Shown here in pieces: positions 27,701 to 36,095 of a DNA stretch of 64,000 nt. The notes under the pieces were generated by a model that saw nothing but the letters and a program-made list of their open reading frames with translations, had not been told where the DNA came from and made no database searches. Both the position numbers and the translations under genes were made by a program. How positions within the stretch are numbered: the first letter of the stretch is position 1; each line of letters begins with the position of its first letter. Source of the stretch: Pelecanus crispus (Eukaryota > Chordata > Aves > Pelecaniformes > Pelecanidae); the NCBI RefSeq assembly GCF_030463565.1, contig NC_134652.1, positions 17,337,397 to 17,401,396 of the forward strand, written 5' to 3'.

Positions 27701-30700
27701 CTTTCATCTTCTGGACATCACCCACTTAGAAGCAAACCATTTGTGCCACAACAGTGACACTGCTCAGAATGACACAAACACTGCAATGCACTAATGTAAA
27801 GAAAAAAATAGATAGCGAAGATGCAAAGACACTGCTTGTTTTTGAGCGGAATATAAGAGTTAGGTCAGCAGTATCAGAGAAGGTACTTTTGATCCACACC
27901 TTGAGTAACAGTAAATGAAAAAAACAAACAAACCCTCCCCCACAATAATCCAGATATGTGAGGCAGTTAAAGATAAGGATCTATGCTAACTTCATAAAAT
28001 TACAACTGTTATTATGCTAGTTTATTTAGTAGCTCATTGTGGTAATACTTATGAATAACCACAGCTAAATACATGTGTGCTTTCAAATTTCCTTGCATTG
28101 TGTTATGTAATGAAACATCCTTTCCACACATTGATGGATTTTTTTTTTTTCTCCTTCACTAATCCTCAGTGAATTTCCAATTCAAGACATCTTTAATGAA
28201 TCTCTGGATATGGTGACTGGGTGTTATATATTTTTATTATTTTCCTTCAGTTCAATTTAGAGTATTCATGATAGAATTTTTCAGCACTGCATTTATTTTT
28301 TTCAAGCTTGTTTGTTAAGCTGTTACTGCATAATACTGTACAAAAATAATACAGGTTGATAATTTAAAGAACTTTTTACGAATTGCACCTTCACAATATT
28401 TTTTTTCTTGCTCTTTCCACAGGACGTTACCCAAAATTAGTGTTTCACTTTGAACTCAAGAGAAACATCTTGTATTTCATACTGGAGACATACGTACCAT
28501 CAATCCTACTGGTTGTGCTCTCCTGGGTATCATTTTGGATAAGCCAGTCATCAGTTCCAGCCAGAATCTGCATAGGTGAGAAGCTGCTAAAACAAACCAA
28601 GAGTTGGATCATTAAGATGTTTTCTTTATTGCACATATATGGCATCCATTTAAAAAAATTGGGAACACTTCTGAGTTTTATGGAATTACTGTCTGGTTTG
28701 CCATGTGCAGTACATCATGCAGATTCCTCTTAAAGCTGTGCTATTCTTTAACTAAGAAAACGTCTTTGGGAACTACAGGAGACTTGGAGGAAGGGGAGGC
28801 TGCTGAAAGCAAAGGGAAGCTCAGTCATTTTGGAAATAATTTTAACATATTCAAACACATGGCATGCACAGACAGAATTGTGAGGCTTTTGTGAGGGTTA
28901 ATGATACATACTAATTAACACATGAGTAATAAGAGAATTATAAGAGATTAAATATAGTTAATTTCAAATAAAGGAGATTCTGAAAGGGAAAAAATACAAA
29001 TCAGTTCTGATCAGACTGCAGGTAGGGTGGGAAAAACATTCCTGCAGAATAGGGAAGAAAGAAAGATTTCATATCAAATGAGGCCAGTGGGTAACTGCAC
29101 TGAGAAAAATGATATCTGCGTGTTTTAAAGGCAGCGTTTGCATAGCATTGCAATAATAATGTGTTAATCATAAATACACATTCTGTGACACCAAAATCTC
29201 TCTCACTTTAATTTCCAGTCTTCTCAGATTTACAAACAGTTTTCATGAGTGTGTTTAAGCATTTAACTTGAGAATCACAAGTTCATTTGAAAGTCTTCTT
29301 TCCAAAACATGACGCATTAAATGCAGTGGCATACTAAGAGTTCACAGAGCCAGGAAAAACTGTCTTTGTAGCAGGGCCCTTGCAGTAGAGGCCCTTGTTG
29401 CTATTCATGTTTTATCAGAACTTACATTTTTGCATTCCACAGGTGTTACCACAGTCCTTACTATGACAACACTGATGATGGGAGCTAGGACTTCACTCCC
29501 AAATGCTAATTGCTTTATTAAGGCAATTGATGTGTACCTCGGCATCTGCTTCAGTTTCATCTTCGGAGCATTGTTAGAATATGCTGTGGCTCATTTCTGC
29601 ACTCTGCATCGACTCAGTTCAAAGGAACTTCAAGAGGTATTTTAATTCTTGATTGTTGTTCTACACAACAGGCTTCAATTATACCTGCTAAAGAGAATGC
29701 ATTATTTTAGCATTAATGACAGCTGTATTGAAGGAAGTTTCTATTTTAGAATAAGGATAGTGAAAACAGAATAACATTGAGAAAAAGAAAAATTATTTGA
29801 TTACCTAGAACTTTTTGGAAGAGATCAAACTGAAACACCCTTCCATAATCATTCTCTCTTTTGGCATGGACTTTATGGCCATTTGTCAAACAATGTGCTA
29901 GATGCATCACAAAAATCATAGGCACTTCTTGTCTCCCCACAGTGACGTATGCTTACTTACAGTTCAAAAATCAGACTGAGCTTGGTGACTTGATCTTATT
30001 GCAATACAGCAAAAAAGAAGAGATTTTATCCAACTTCATTTATGAAATCTTCTGCACATTCATGGTATATGAGTCAGTTTACTAGCAGGCAGCTTCAGGT
30101 ACTAGGTGTATCAGATCCCTATAGTCTTCCACTTACACCTTCTCTTTCAACAGCTGCAGCTGAAGGTCAGACTGTGGTTCACTTTCTGTGCTGCATCATT
30201 ATTATAGCAGCATTTTTTGCTGCTCTAATGAGCTTCTCACAACCTGAAATACTGTGAAATATACTTAAAATAAAATGGGATCAAATCAACATAAGCATTT
30301 TTGAGTCTGGTGGCTGTCATCTTGCTGAAATTATCAGGACAGGTTCATGAAGTCACATCTTCCTCTCTAGTGTTTAGCACTGTTTTTATAAGCAGTGAAA
30401 ACGAAATCACAAGGAAGTTGGAAGCTGATTGTCTTGCAGCTTTTAATTACAGAACTGAATCTAATATGCATGGTAGAAAAGAAATTTTAAGCAGATTATG
30501 AAATTTCTGGATGAATAGAAAAAAGTGAAACATGGACAGTGAGAATAACAGGAAAAAAAAGCAGGAGAAAGTTTGGTTGAGTGCTGTAGGGATAAATGTC
30601 CAGAAGAAGAAAGATTGTTAACTATTTAAGCCAAACTAGAACAGAGCATCACAAATACATAAGCAAAACTCCTCCGTAGGCTCAAGAAACAGGATATTGA

Positions 30701-33700
30701 ATTCAAGTGGAGAAACTTAAAACCAATGAAAATCAGCCAAGATGTGCGTTTTTTATGCCTAGATAGTTTAACAATTAATATGGAATTTTGGCTGTTTGGA
30801 TGAGAGATAGGTGCTGTAAATGCACAGGAATATGTTCAAAGCTGTCATTAGATCTAGGTGTGTGGCGAAGGACTGAAAAACGGACACAAAACTGAGCCAG
30901 CCAGTGGGTTTTAAAAGACAACATCTAACGGGGGAATGTCTGCAAATGGGCAAACACTCGCTTCGAATGAGGATTTGAGTGGAAAGCCTGAAAGTAATTT
31001 TACTTGGCAAGGTAGCATCAGTGACAATTCCCTCTGAGCATATTCATCTTGCGAAGTAAGTGGTTGTCATTTTGCTCATAGAGCAGAAAAAAAAAAAAAA
31101 AAAAAGCTTATTGGAGGTTTGGGCAAGAAAATAAAGTGTTTTAGTGCTTGGATGATTAAGCATCTTTGGGTCTGTGAAGGGCACTTAGGACTGCCCTTGC
31201 CTTCGCCTACCTGTTTCAGATTCCCCTTCATCTGGGGCACGTGCTTGCAGATGGGGCAGACATGAGAACTCATGGACATGAAAGGCATGCATGGAAATAA
31301 GTGAAGGTACAGCCCTAAAATGAGGAAGGAAGAAAGACTTAAGGTACAATTTTGTGATGGACTTAATGACTGAAAGGAATGGTCTGTCACTTCAGGCATG
31401 TTTCCTGCCTTCTCCTGTGCATCAGGAGTGAGCAAGGCAGTCCAACTCACTTCTTGCCCACACAAACACAAGCATAGAAGGGAAGGGGAAGTTGGTTGGT
31501 CCTAGAGCAACTCCAGACTCCGTAGAATAAGGAAAATGCCTGTCATGTCCTTTTCTTACTGTAGCCAAGGATAAGCACCGCTTACTGAGTGGGGTGCCAT
31601 GGAGAGCACACCTGACTTGTATTTCTCATTTCTCACTGTAAAAAACAAAACATCACAAGGACAGAAGTAGCAGCTAAAATCTCATGTCACTGTCTAGCAG
31701 GTACTTAAATTTCTGTGAGTATCATAGAATCATAGAATCATAGAATCATCTAGGTTGGAAAAGACCTTTAAGATCATCCAGTCCAACCATTAACCTACAC
31801 TACCAAGCCCACTCTAGACTAATCAAGGGTAGACCAGACTAAACCATATCCCGAAGTGCCACATCTACCCGTTTTTTAAACGCCTCCAGGGATAGATCAT
31901 CACAATAAATGTGTTCTACTCATTATCATATTCTCTTGTGGACATAGGTTAATTAGAAATCTCACATCCCAGTTTGTTATTCCCATATGCAAGCTGATAC
32001 AAAATTTGCACTCAGTATTATGTAAATAAATGTAGGAGGTGCATTGAAAATGTAACCCTCTGCCTTGTATAGGAATTAGTCGTACTGGTTTGCTTTCTGC
32101 TTTGCTCTTTAAAGCAATTCGGCACTGGCATATCGTGTTCTTCTGAAGTCCTTGGGGTCTCCAGTTTAGAATATAAACTGGTGAAACAGCTCATCATATC
32201 CACACTCTTGCAGTGTCTCACATCACGTGAACCAGGACCCTCAGAGACAGCTTCAAAGCTAATGGCAAAAGCAGAGGAGCCACCTGCTGCAAGGAAGGTC
32301 AGGCAAAATGTGCCATTCATGTCAACTGCATAACGGACTGCCTGAACAGAGAGGTTCCCTCTCCAAAATGCTGAGTTTCTTCTATTTTATACAAAGATGT
32401 GGATTGTGCCCTCCTATAAAACAGAGAATTCCTCCTTGGCCTTCATCTGTCTTTCACCTAAACCTCTCCCTTTTGGTCAGAAAGGAGAAATGTTTGAAAA
32501 CTGAAAGTAAGGTTACAATGCCAGTCTTCAGCCTACTTGGCATTTCCGTGCAAGCGTTGTGCAATCTTTCTGAACACCGAAGAAGCTCTGGGTGTGCAAC
32601 ACTCTAGGCTGAAATATTTTTAATCTTGCGTGTCTTTATTATTTGATGGAAGTGACAACTTTCCTCAATTCTGTTGGCTGTTAGATGTCATCAAACACTT
32701 CAGTTAGCATAAACAGCAGCTACAGTAGCACATGCCATATACAGTGCTTTTCAGGTGATGTACAGTACCTTTCCTGGATGCTACCAATTTTCTATCCAAA
32801 CAGTGCCCTCCTTAGTGCTAGCTGCCATTTTCTCATTGACAGCTGGAATCCAGAGAAAACTTAGTGTGACATTTAAAATTAGAGTCATGGTTGAACACTT
32901 GGAACACAATTTTTTTATATAGTGTAAACCACCTTAATCTTTCATCACATTCAGTTCTCCATAGCGAGTTGGAAAAGTCCCTTGATAGTTAGTCCCAGTT
33001 TATAAGACTAGTTTTTTTATAAACTAGTGGTTGTGGTTCTCCTCTAGATTAGCTTTCTCCTTTTGAAGCAATGTTGATACAGAGCTTTTGCTGCAAATTA
33101 GCCTCTGTTCTGTGAGTGCCCTGCCTTATAACACTGCAAAAAGAATCAAGTACATATGCACCGTGTACGATATTTTCTTCTTAAGTAATAACTGTCTCTT
33201 GGGGAGTAGAAAGGAGTTAAGAACAGCCTAATAAAGCATCAGCCTCCTGTGCATTGTTCACATGCAGTTGCATGAAAAGAAAAATGGCACGTACGCAATG
33301 TCCTTTCATGCTCTGCAATAAAACTAATTCTGTACAACTTTTAGTAAGCCCTACCTGAGAGACAAATAGATTCTTACACTGAATAATGCCCCAAATCCTA
33401 CCAGTTTTGAAGTACAGATGTTGGTTTGCTCTTTTTTCCCTTTCTGAAAAATGAGAGCAGTGGAAAAAAGTCAGGACTCTTCTGACAGGTTTCTTTATTT
33501 TGTTAACTTTTGAAGCACCGAGTGCATTCATTAGGCTGTTGCTCCGATGCCTTGTTTCAAGTGCCAGGCGCTGCTGACAAAGGCTCCTCTGCCAACCCCA
33601 GCGCTTCCCTCAGCTGCCTGAACTTTTGGAAGAAGAGGAGCTAGATATTTATAACAGAGTTAGGCCCCAAGTAGAACTTCAGGTTTCATTTTTAGTACTA

Positions 33701-35762
33701 CCCTGGGGATTGTTTAAGGTTCAGATTGGAATTTTATGGATTGATCGTCTTAATGCTTTATAGGTAGATTTTTATCCTGGCCTTTGGTTTCAAAATTCTC
33801 ATGTAGCTGCAGGAGGCTAGGTGGAGGATGAGCAAGGTTTTGTAGTGAGTGTATTTTTAGGATGACACATTGTGTTGAGCTACGTTTATCTCTCTCAAAT
33901 AAAATATACCTGATTTTTTTTTTTTTTTTTTGCAAATTGAAAATGAAAAGCAGTAATAATCTGTTTTTGTAGCTCCATCTGTTCTGCTTCACTGATTCAC
34001 AGCAGTCTGAGGACATTGTCCAGACTCCACTTTAATTTTCAAGGATGTTACTAATTTTAGGTGAAGAAAGGCTCAAGAACCATGCCATCTACAAGTACCC
34101 TGGGCAGAAGAACAATTCTGCACTGGCATGAAGATCATTCAGGTGGCTTAATGAGCTTTCTTTGACCTTAATAGCTGGGATATTTCTAAATAAGCTTTTT
34201 CTATGGCTATACATAGGGCTGTACATCTTCACTTTTCTAAAATTTGTCCTTGTCTAATCTATTTCTTCTCATGATGCAAATGGAAAAAGCAAATTGGTCA
34301 GAGGAAGGAGATTCTGCATTCTACATTTCACAAACAAATTTTTACCCTTTTCTTGCTTGTATGCCACTCGCTGATTTGGAAGGTAATGAAATCATCAGGA
34401 GAAAATTAAAATTATGTGTACACCTGCCTGAATTAAAATGACCCCTCCTCCAACTATACAAATTTAGGTTTAGTTTAGATACAAAGTTGGAGCCAATCTT
34501 TGTAGGTTGGATCTGCTGGTATCTCTGCAATATCCCAAACCAAACTAAATGCCCCAGAACTTTCAAGAAAGTTTGTGTTTAGAGCTGAAGCTGCAGCTGA
34601 TGTCTAATCCTGTGTCCTTTGAGTCAGTAACAGAAAACGTGCTGACTTCAAAGGGTGAAGATTTCATACATGAACTTCATGGCTCTGAGCCATTTCTAAT
34701 CAAAGAAACAAAACCTACCAGAAGTCTTATACAACATTCTCCAAAGAGCTGTCTTGATGCAGTGAAGCACATAAAAATGCGCTTAACCTTAGTATAACTT
34801 TGAACTTAAAGAATGGGTTTCAGGACTTGAAAGAACATAGTATGAGCTATTTAGTATTGAATTAGTTGTGGGGTTTGTCCTTCTTTATGATCCTCTTTTT
34901 TGGCGCTTTTTTTTTTTTTTTTTAAGTAATTCGGTTTTCAACACAAAGCACTGGGAATAGAGTCGCCAACTGCAGAGAAGGAAAGTGTCTTGTATTCTGG
35001 GGTGCTTGATTTGGGGTGCAACCTGCTTGCCCAGCTGGTCTGGCAGCTCCCCCACTTTCTCCATCTCCAGACTGGGGCTTTGCTTTACCCGCTTTCTAGA
35101 CACTGACCTTTGCCAGTATTTTCCCTGAGCAGGACAGATTATTGTTGTGCATTTCATGGATTTGCTGCTCTTAAGTAAAGATTAGTGGGCCATATTTGAA
35201 CAAATCCAGCTTTGCTCGACAGTCCTACGAAAGCTTTTGCAGTAAGATGTTGTTTAAGTCAGTGTTTTTCCTGTAAATGGAGGCTTTGAAAGCTGAGAGG
35301 AGCTGTCTGGTGCATGTAGGTGCTCACCCTTGAAATCAAGGAGCAAGCTACAGGAGGAGTTGTAAGAAAAATCCTATTATTTGCTGTAGCTCTAAAGTAA
35401 ATAGGCGATGAAACAGGCACTTAAGTACCTGCTGTTTTGTTTCCTATCAGGATGAGGGTGAAGAGGCTGAAGGAGAGAGGAACGGAGACCTGGCAGCAGT
35501 TGCTAACAGTTGCAGTGCCCCTGACAATACAAATAAGATCGATTCAAACAACAGCAGCAAAACCAGCATTGGCAGAGAAAGGGAGAGAAGTAAACACAGT
35601 GGGTGTAGTTCACCAATGTCAGTAATGAAAAGACTTTGCTGTATCTTTGATTGTTTCCATGTTAAAAATCCTTACCACATAGACAACTATGCCAGATTTT
35701 CTTTCCCGTTATCATTCATCATAATTAATGTGTTTTATTGGGTGTATTATTTGTATTTCTGA
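696..35762 (+). CDS. GABRP: GABA-A receptor subunit, pi-like (8 exons, 5' end missing)
   Basis: This is a subunit of a pentameric, GABA-gated chloride channel in the plasma membrane. Eight exons splice in frame through GT-AG junctions into 422 codons plus a stop. Residues are numbered here from the first visible codon. The ligand-binding domain covers about 1-217 and the Cys-loop cysteines are 137 and 151. M1 is about 219-243, M2 251-270, M3 283-305 and M4 402-420. Adding a signal peptide of about 20 residues gives the usual subunit length of about 440. Exon sizes 68, 83, 138 and 153 bp are the conserved GABR sizes. Compared by hand with human pi from memory, most of the extracellular domain and M1-M3 agree (strongest in M2-M3), while the cytoplasmic loop does not align. 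Pi is the best call. A zeta-type paralogue, reported in zebrafish, is the main alternative. Rho, beta and alpha fit worse in M2 and M4. The signal-peptide exon is not in view. Confidence 0.85.
800..10776. other. Intron 2, about 10 kb
   Basis: This long AT-rich intron contains the older solo LTR at 6822-7436 and short A and T runs. Open frames here, including one of 143 codons at 7775-8206, resemble no known family. I see no other element. Confidence 0.7.
6822..7436 (+). mobile_element. Older solo LTR, endogenous retrovirus (ERVL-like family)
   Basis: The element starts TGTCTGCTGGTTTTGGCTGG and ends GGGGTTAAACCATGACA. Read on the plus strand it aligns along its length with the reverse complement of the two young LTRs at 26463 and 49097. 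Shared parts include GTAGAGTTAATTTTC, GGACAGCTGACC, the TATA region, CTCTCCCCCATCCC and TTGCTGGCTGGGGTTAAACC. It has many substitutions and indels relative to them, so it is older. A TATAAA box lies at 7103-7108, with a TGACATCA motif at 7086-7093 just upstream. No matching 5-bp flanks are visible (TTTCG against TCATG). There is no internal retroviral coding sequence, as expected for a solo LTR. Confidence 0.8.
10777..10844 (+). CDS. GABRP: Receptor exon 3: first beta-strand (68 bp)
   Basis: The exon has a TTTTTTGCAG acceptor and an ATG|GTATTG donor. Its length of 68 bp is that of exon 3 in GABA-A subunit genes generally. It starts by completing an Asn codon split with exon 2 and ends on a codon boundary. 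It encodes [20 protein letters not shown] and then NM (residues 36-57). The pattern LDIASI..ISE.NM matches the first beta-strands of pi subunits. The exon is too short to appear as a long open frame and was found by reading the splice sites. Confidence 0.85.
10845..12262. other. Intron 3
   Basis: This 1.4-kb AT-rich intron contains a TATATA-rich patch near 11411-11455. No gene or mobile element is recognised. Confidence 0.75.
12263..12480 (+). CDS. GABRP: Receptor exon 4: binding loops D and A
   Basis: The acceptor is TTTCTGTTTCAG and the donor CG|GTATGT. The exon is 218 bp and encodes residues 58-129 plus two bases of Arg130. It opens with [12 protein letters not shown], the loop D strand on the complementary face of the binding site, with Arg66. 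It contains the family signature W93-V-P-D96 followed by Thr-Phe and the KKSF segment of loop A. Two N-glycosylation sequons are visible, NKS (79-81) and NGT (122-124). Phe98 replaces the Tyr that beta, and I believe human pi, carry at this loop A site. The open frame extends upstream to an ATG at 12065, but that part lies before the acceptor and is intron. Confidence 0.93.
12481..13140. other. Intron 4
   Basis: This short intron of 660 bp ends in a T-rich tract and the exon 5 acceptor. Nothing else is recognised. Confidence 0.8.
13141..13223 (+). CDS. GABRP: Receptor exon 5: Cys-loop
   Basis: The acceptor is a T-run followed by TTCCCCCAAG, and the donor is GCT|GTAAGA. The length of 83 bp is standard for GABR exon 5. 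It encodes residues 131-157, completing Arg130 at its start and leaving one base of Trp158. It holds the defining disulfide loop: Cys137 and Cys151 with exactly 13 residues between them, including the Tyr-Pro-Met-Asp core. The phrase LQLES then W leads into binding loop B, where the Glu-Ser pair is conserved among GABA-binding subunits. Confidence 0.93.
13224..17611. other. Intron 5
   Basis: This 4.4-kb intron contains a more GC-rich patch at about 16990-17250 that has open frames but no recognisable domain. No known repeat is identified. Confidence 0.7.
17612..17749 (+). CDS. GABRP: Receptor exon 6: binding loops B, F and start of C
   Basis: The acceptor is ATCACTACAG and the donor ACAG|GTAAAA. 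The exon is 138 bp, the standard GABR exon 6 size, in phase with exons 5 and 7. It encodes residues 159-203. WGYN..DV.F.W continues loop B, and RGNDSVRGL with QLAQYT are close to human pi. Near the 3' end, VYETG followed across the junction by RYPKL forms loop C, with Tyr201, Thr203 and Tyr206. In beta subunits the equivalent positions are the aromatic, Thr and Tyr that contact GABA. An NDS sequon lies at 173-175. Confidence 0.93.
19858..19899. repeat. Tandem repeat, 3 x 14 bp
   Basis: Three adjacent units read CACATAATAGTAAT, CACATTATTGTAAT and CACATAATAGTAAG. The first and third differ only in the last base. Confidence 0.8.
20880..21140. repeat. Degraded ancient LINE-like remnant (tentative)
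   Basis: Stretches such as TTGTTGAATTGAATCTTG, TTTTGAACTCTAATCC and GAGCAGTACTGGGCACAGG followed by ACAGACC resemble, from memory, an old CR1-type repeat found in reptile and bird DNA. The similarity is patchy and the boundaries are guesses. Confidence 0.3.
23485..23516. repeat. Tandem duplication, 2 x 16 bp
   Basis: ATCAAAAAATGGGATA is followed directly by ATCAAAAAATGGGTGA. It is a small local duplication in intron 6. Confidence 0.7.
24985..25520. repeat. Possible non-autonomous DNA-transposon remnant
   Basis: The left edge, AGGGCTTGTCTACACTTGG, resembles the terminal sequence of non-autonomous DNA elements common in reptiles, as I recall them. The interior is more GC-rich than its surroundings and has open frames on both strands (25158-25529 plus, 25120-25425 minus) with no recognisable domain. 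I could not find a matching inverted terminus on the right, so the extent is uncertain. Confidence 0.25.
26463..27035 (-). mobile_element. Young solo LTR, ERVL-type, copy A
   Basis: On the plus strand it reads from TGTCGTGGTTTAGCCCC to GCCGAAACCAGGACA. Transcription would run on the minus strand, where it begins TGTCCTGGTTTCGGCTGG. It is flanked by a perfect 5-bp duplication, GAGCT at 26458-26462 and 27036-27040, the size typical of ERVL elements. It differs from copy B (49097-49682) by only about six substitutions and C-run length changes. The minus-strand core promoter shows TATATAAA (complement of 26770-26777) preceded by a perfect cAMP-response element TGACGTCA (26785-26792). A TAA/TTA microsatellite lies at about 26637-26662. 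No internal genes remain. It sits in intron 6, antisense to the receptor. Confidence 0.93.
26637..26662. repeat. (TAA)n microsatellite within solo LTR
   Basis: About eight TAA units lie inside LTR copy A and are shared with copy B, so the tract was in the source element. The isoleucine- and leucine-rich open frames read across it are artefacts of the repeat. Confidence 0.85.
28423..28575 (+). CDS. GABRP: Receptor exon 7: pre-M1 and M1 helix
   Basis: The acceptor is CTCTTTCCACAG and the donor ATAG|GTGAGA. The exon is 153 bp, the standard GABR exon 7 size, phase 1 to phase 1. It encodes residues 205-254. FELKRN precedes the M1 helix, which carries the family signature ETYVPS (225-230) and VLSWVSFWI. 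The exon ends in SSVPARICI, the intracellular mouth of the pore, which includes position 0' Arg251 and 2' Cys253. Confidence 0.95.
28576..29442. other. Intron 7
   Basis: This 867-bp intron between the M1 and M2 exons holds no recognised repeat or gene. Confidence 0.8.
29443..29636 (+). CDS. GABRP: Receptor exon 8: M2 pore helix and M3
   Basis: The acceptor is TTGCATTCCACAG and the donor GAG|GTATTT, which leaves the frame in phase 0. The exon is 194 bp and encodes residues 256-319. [19 protein letters not shown] is M2 with the conserved 9' Leu260 gate and 6' Thr257. [17 protein letters not shown] leads into M3 and ends in EYAVAH. This is the segment most similar to human pi as I recall it. 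Open sequence past the donor (Val-Phe-stop) is intronic. Confidence 0.95.
29637..35450. other. Intron 8, about 5.8 kb
   Basis: The intron between the M3 and M4 exons contains an antisense CR1 tail (about 31720-31902), an A19 tract (31087-31105), a T18 tract (33914-33931) and a T17 tract (34907-34923). A minus-strand open frame of 100 codons at 32018-32320 has no recognised family. Confidence 0.75.
31720..31902 (-). mobile_element. CR1 LINE 3' fragment, antisense
   Basis: The fragment begins with the CR1 tail in reverse complement (three units of ATCATAGA-type octamer). It then reads TTGGAAAAGACCTTTAAGATC and later GTTTTTTAAACGCCTCCAGG, the antisense of the end of the CR1 second open frame and its 3' UTR. 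It is 5'-truncated, as most CR1 copies are, and retains under 200 bp. Confidence 0.9.
35451..35762 (+). CDS. GABRP: Receptor exon 9: cytoplasmic loop, M4 and stop
   Basis: The acceptor is TTTGTTTCCTATCAG. The phase 0 start fits exon 8, and the frame runs 103 codons to a TGA at 35760-35762. It begins with an acidic run (DEGEEAEGE), passes through a polar, Ser/Asn-rich loop and a basic RERERSK segment, then [10 protein letters not shown] with three cysteines. M4 and the tail follow: [17 protein letters not shown] and then a hydrophobic stretch ending [11 protein letters not shown]. The F/NVFYW..Y.YF ending is close to human pi, whereas the loop is not recognisably related. This exon was found by reading the frame that continues exon 8. 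A different frame at 35437-35625 is its shadow. Confidence 0.92.
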   Translation, partial: DEGEEAEGERNGDLAAVANSCSAPDNTNKIDSNNSSKTSIGRERERSKHSGCSSPMSVMKRLCCIFDCFHVKNPYHIDNYARFSFPLSFIIINVFYWVYYLYF

Positions 35763-36095
35763 ATATTTTAATGTGCAAAATTGGTGTAAAGTTTAGAAAG
35801 GGATATGGGAGGGGAAGTTGCAGAAGAATAAAGAAGTTGCATTTGGATAAAGGGATACGAAAGGACATGCCATCTTTTCAAGCATTTCTACAAAGTTTCT
35901 TGTTAAATCACTTTTCCACTGTTAAATGACTGTCATCCAAACCTGACTTTCCTATTAGCATGCATCTCCCATATTAAACTATTTATCAAAGGCCAATAAG
36001 TCCTTTTTTAATATTTTAATGGTCAGCTTCGTAAAATATGAGTTATATTACACTTGCTTCTGAACTGCATTGAATACATTTAAAAATAAAAACAA
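35763..36095 (+). other. Probable 3' UTR with candidate polyadenylation signals
   Basis: The sequence after the receptor stop contains AATAAA at 35827-35832 and again at 36085-36090. Either could end the transcript, and the true cleavage site cannot be chosen from sequence alone. No coding potential is seen. Confidence 0.4.

Larger units (their letters stand above)
17750..28422. other. Intron 6, about 10.7 kb
   Basis: This long intron contains a three-copy 14-bp tandem repeat (19858-19899), a degraded LINE-like stretch near 21 kb, a TA-rich microsatellite at about 22205-22228, a possible DNA-transposon remnant near 25 kb and a young solo LTR (26463-27035). The remainder is unremarkable. Confidence 0.7.

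Noticed and set aside
33914..33931. Poly-T and poly-A tracts (also 31087, 34907, 63623) as possible retrocopy tails
   Set aside because: No SINE or processed-gene body is recognisable next to them, and target duplications are not seen.
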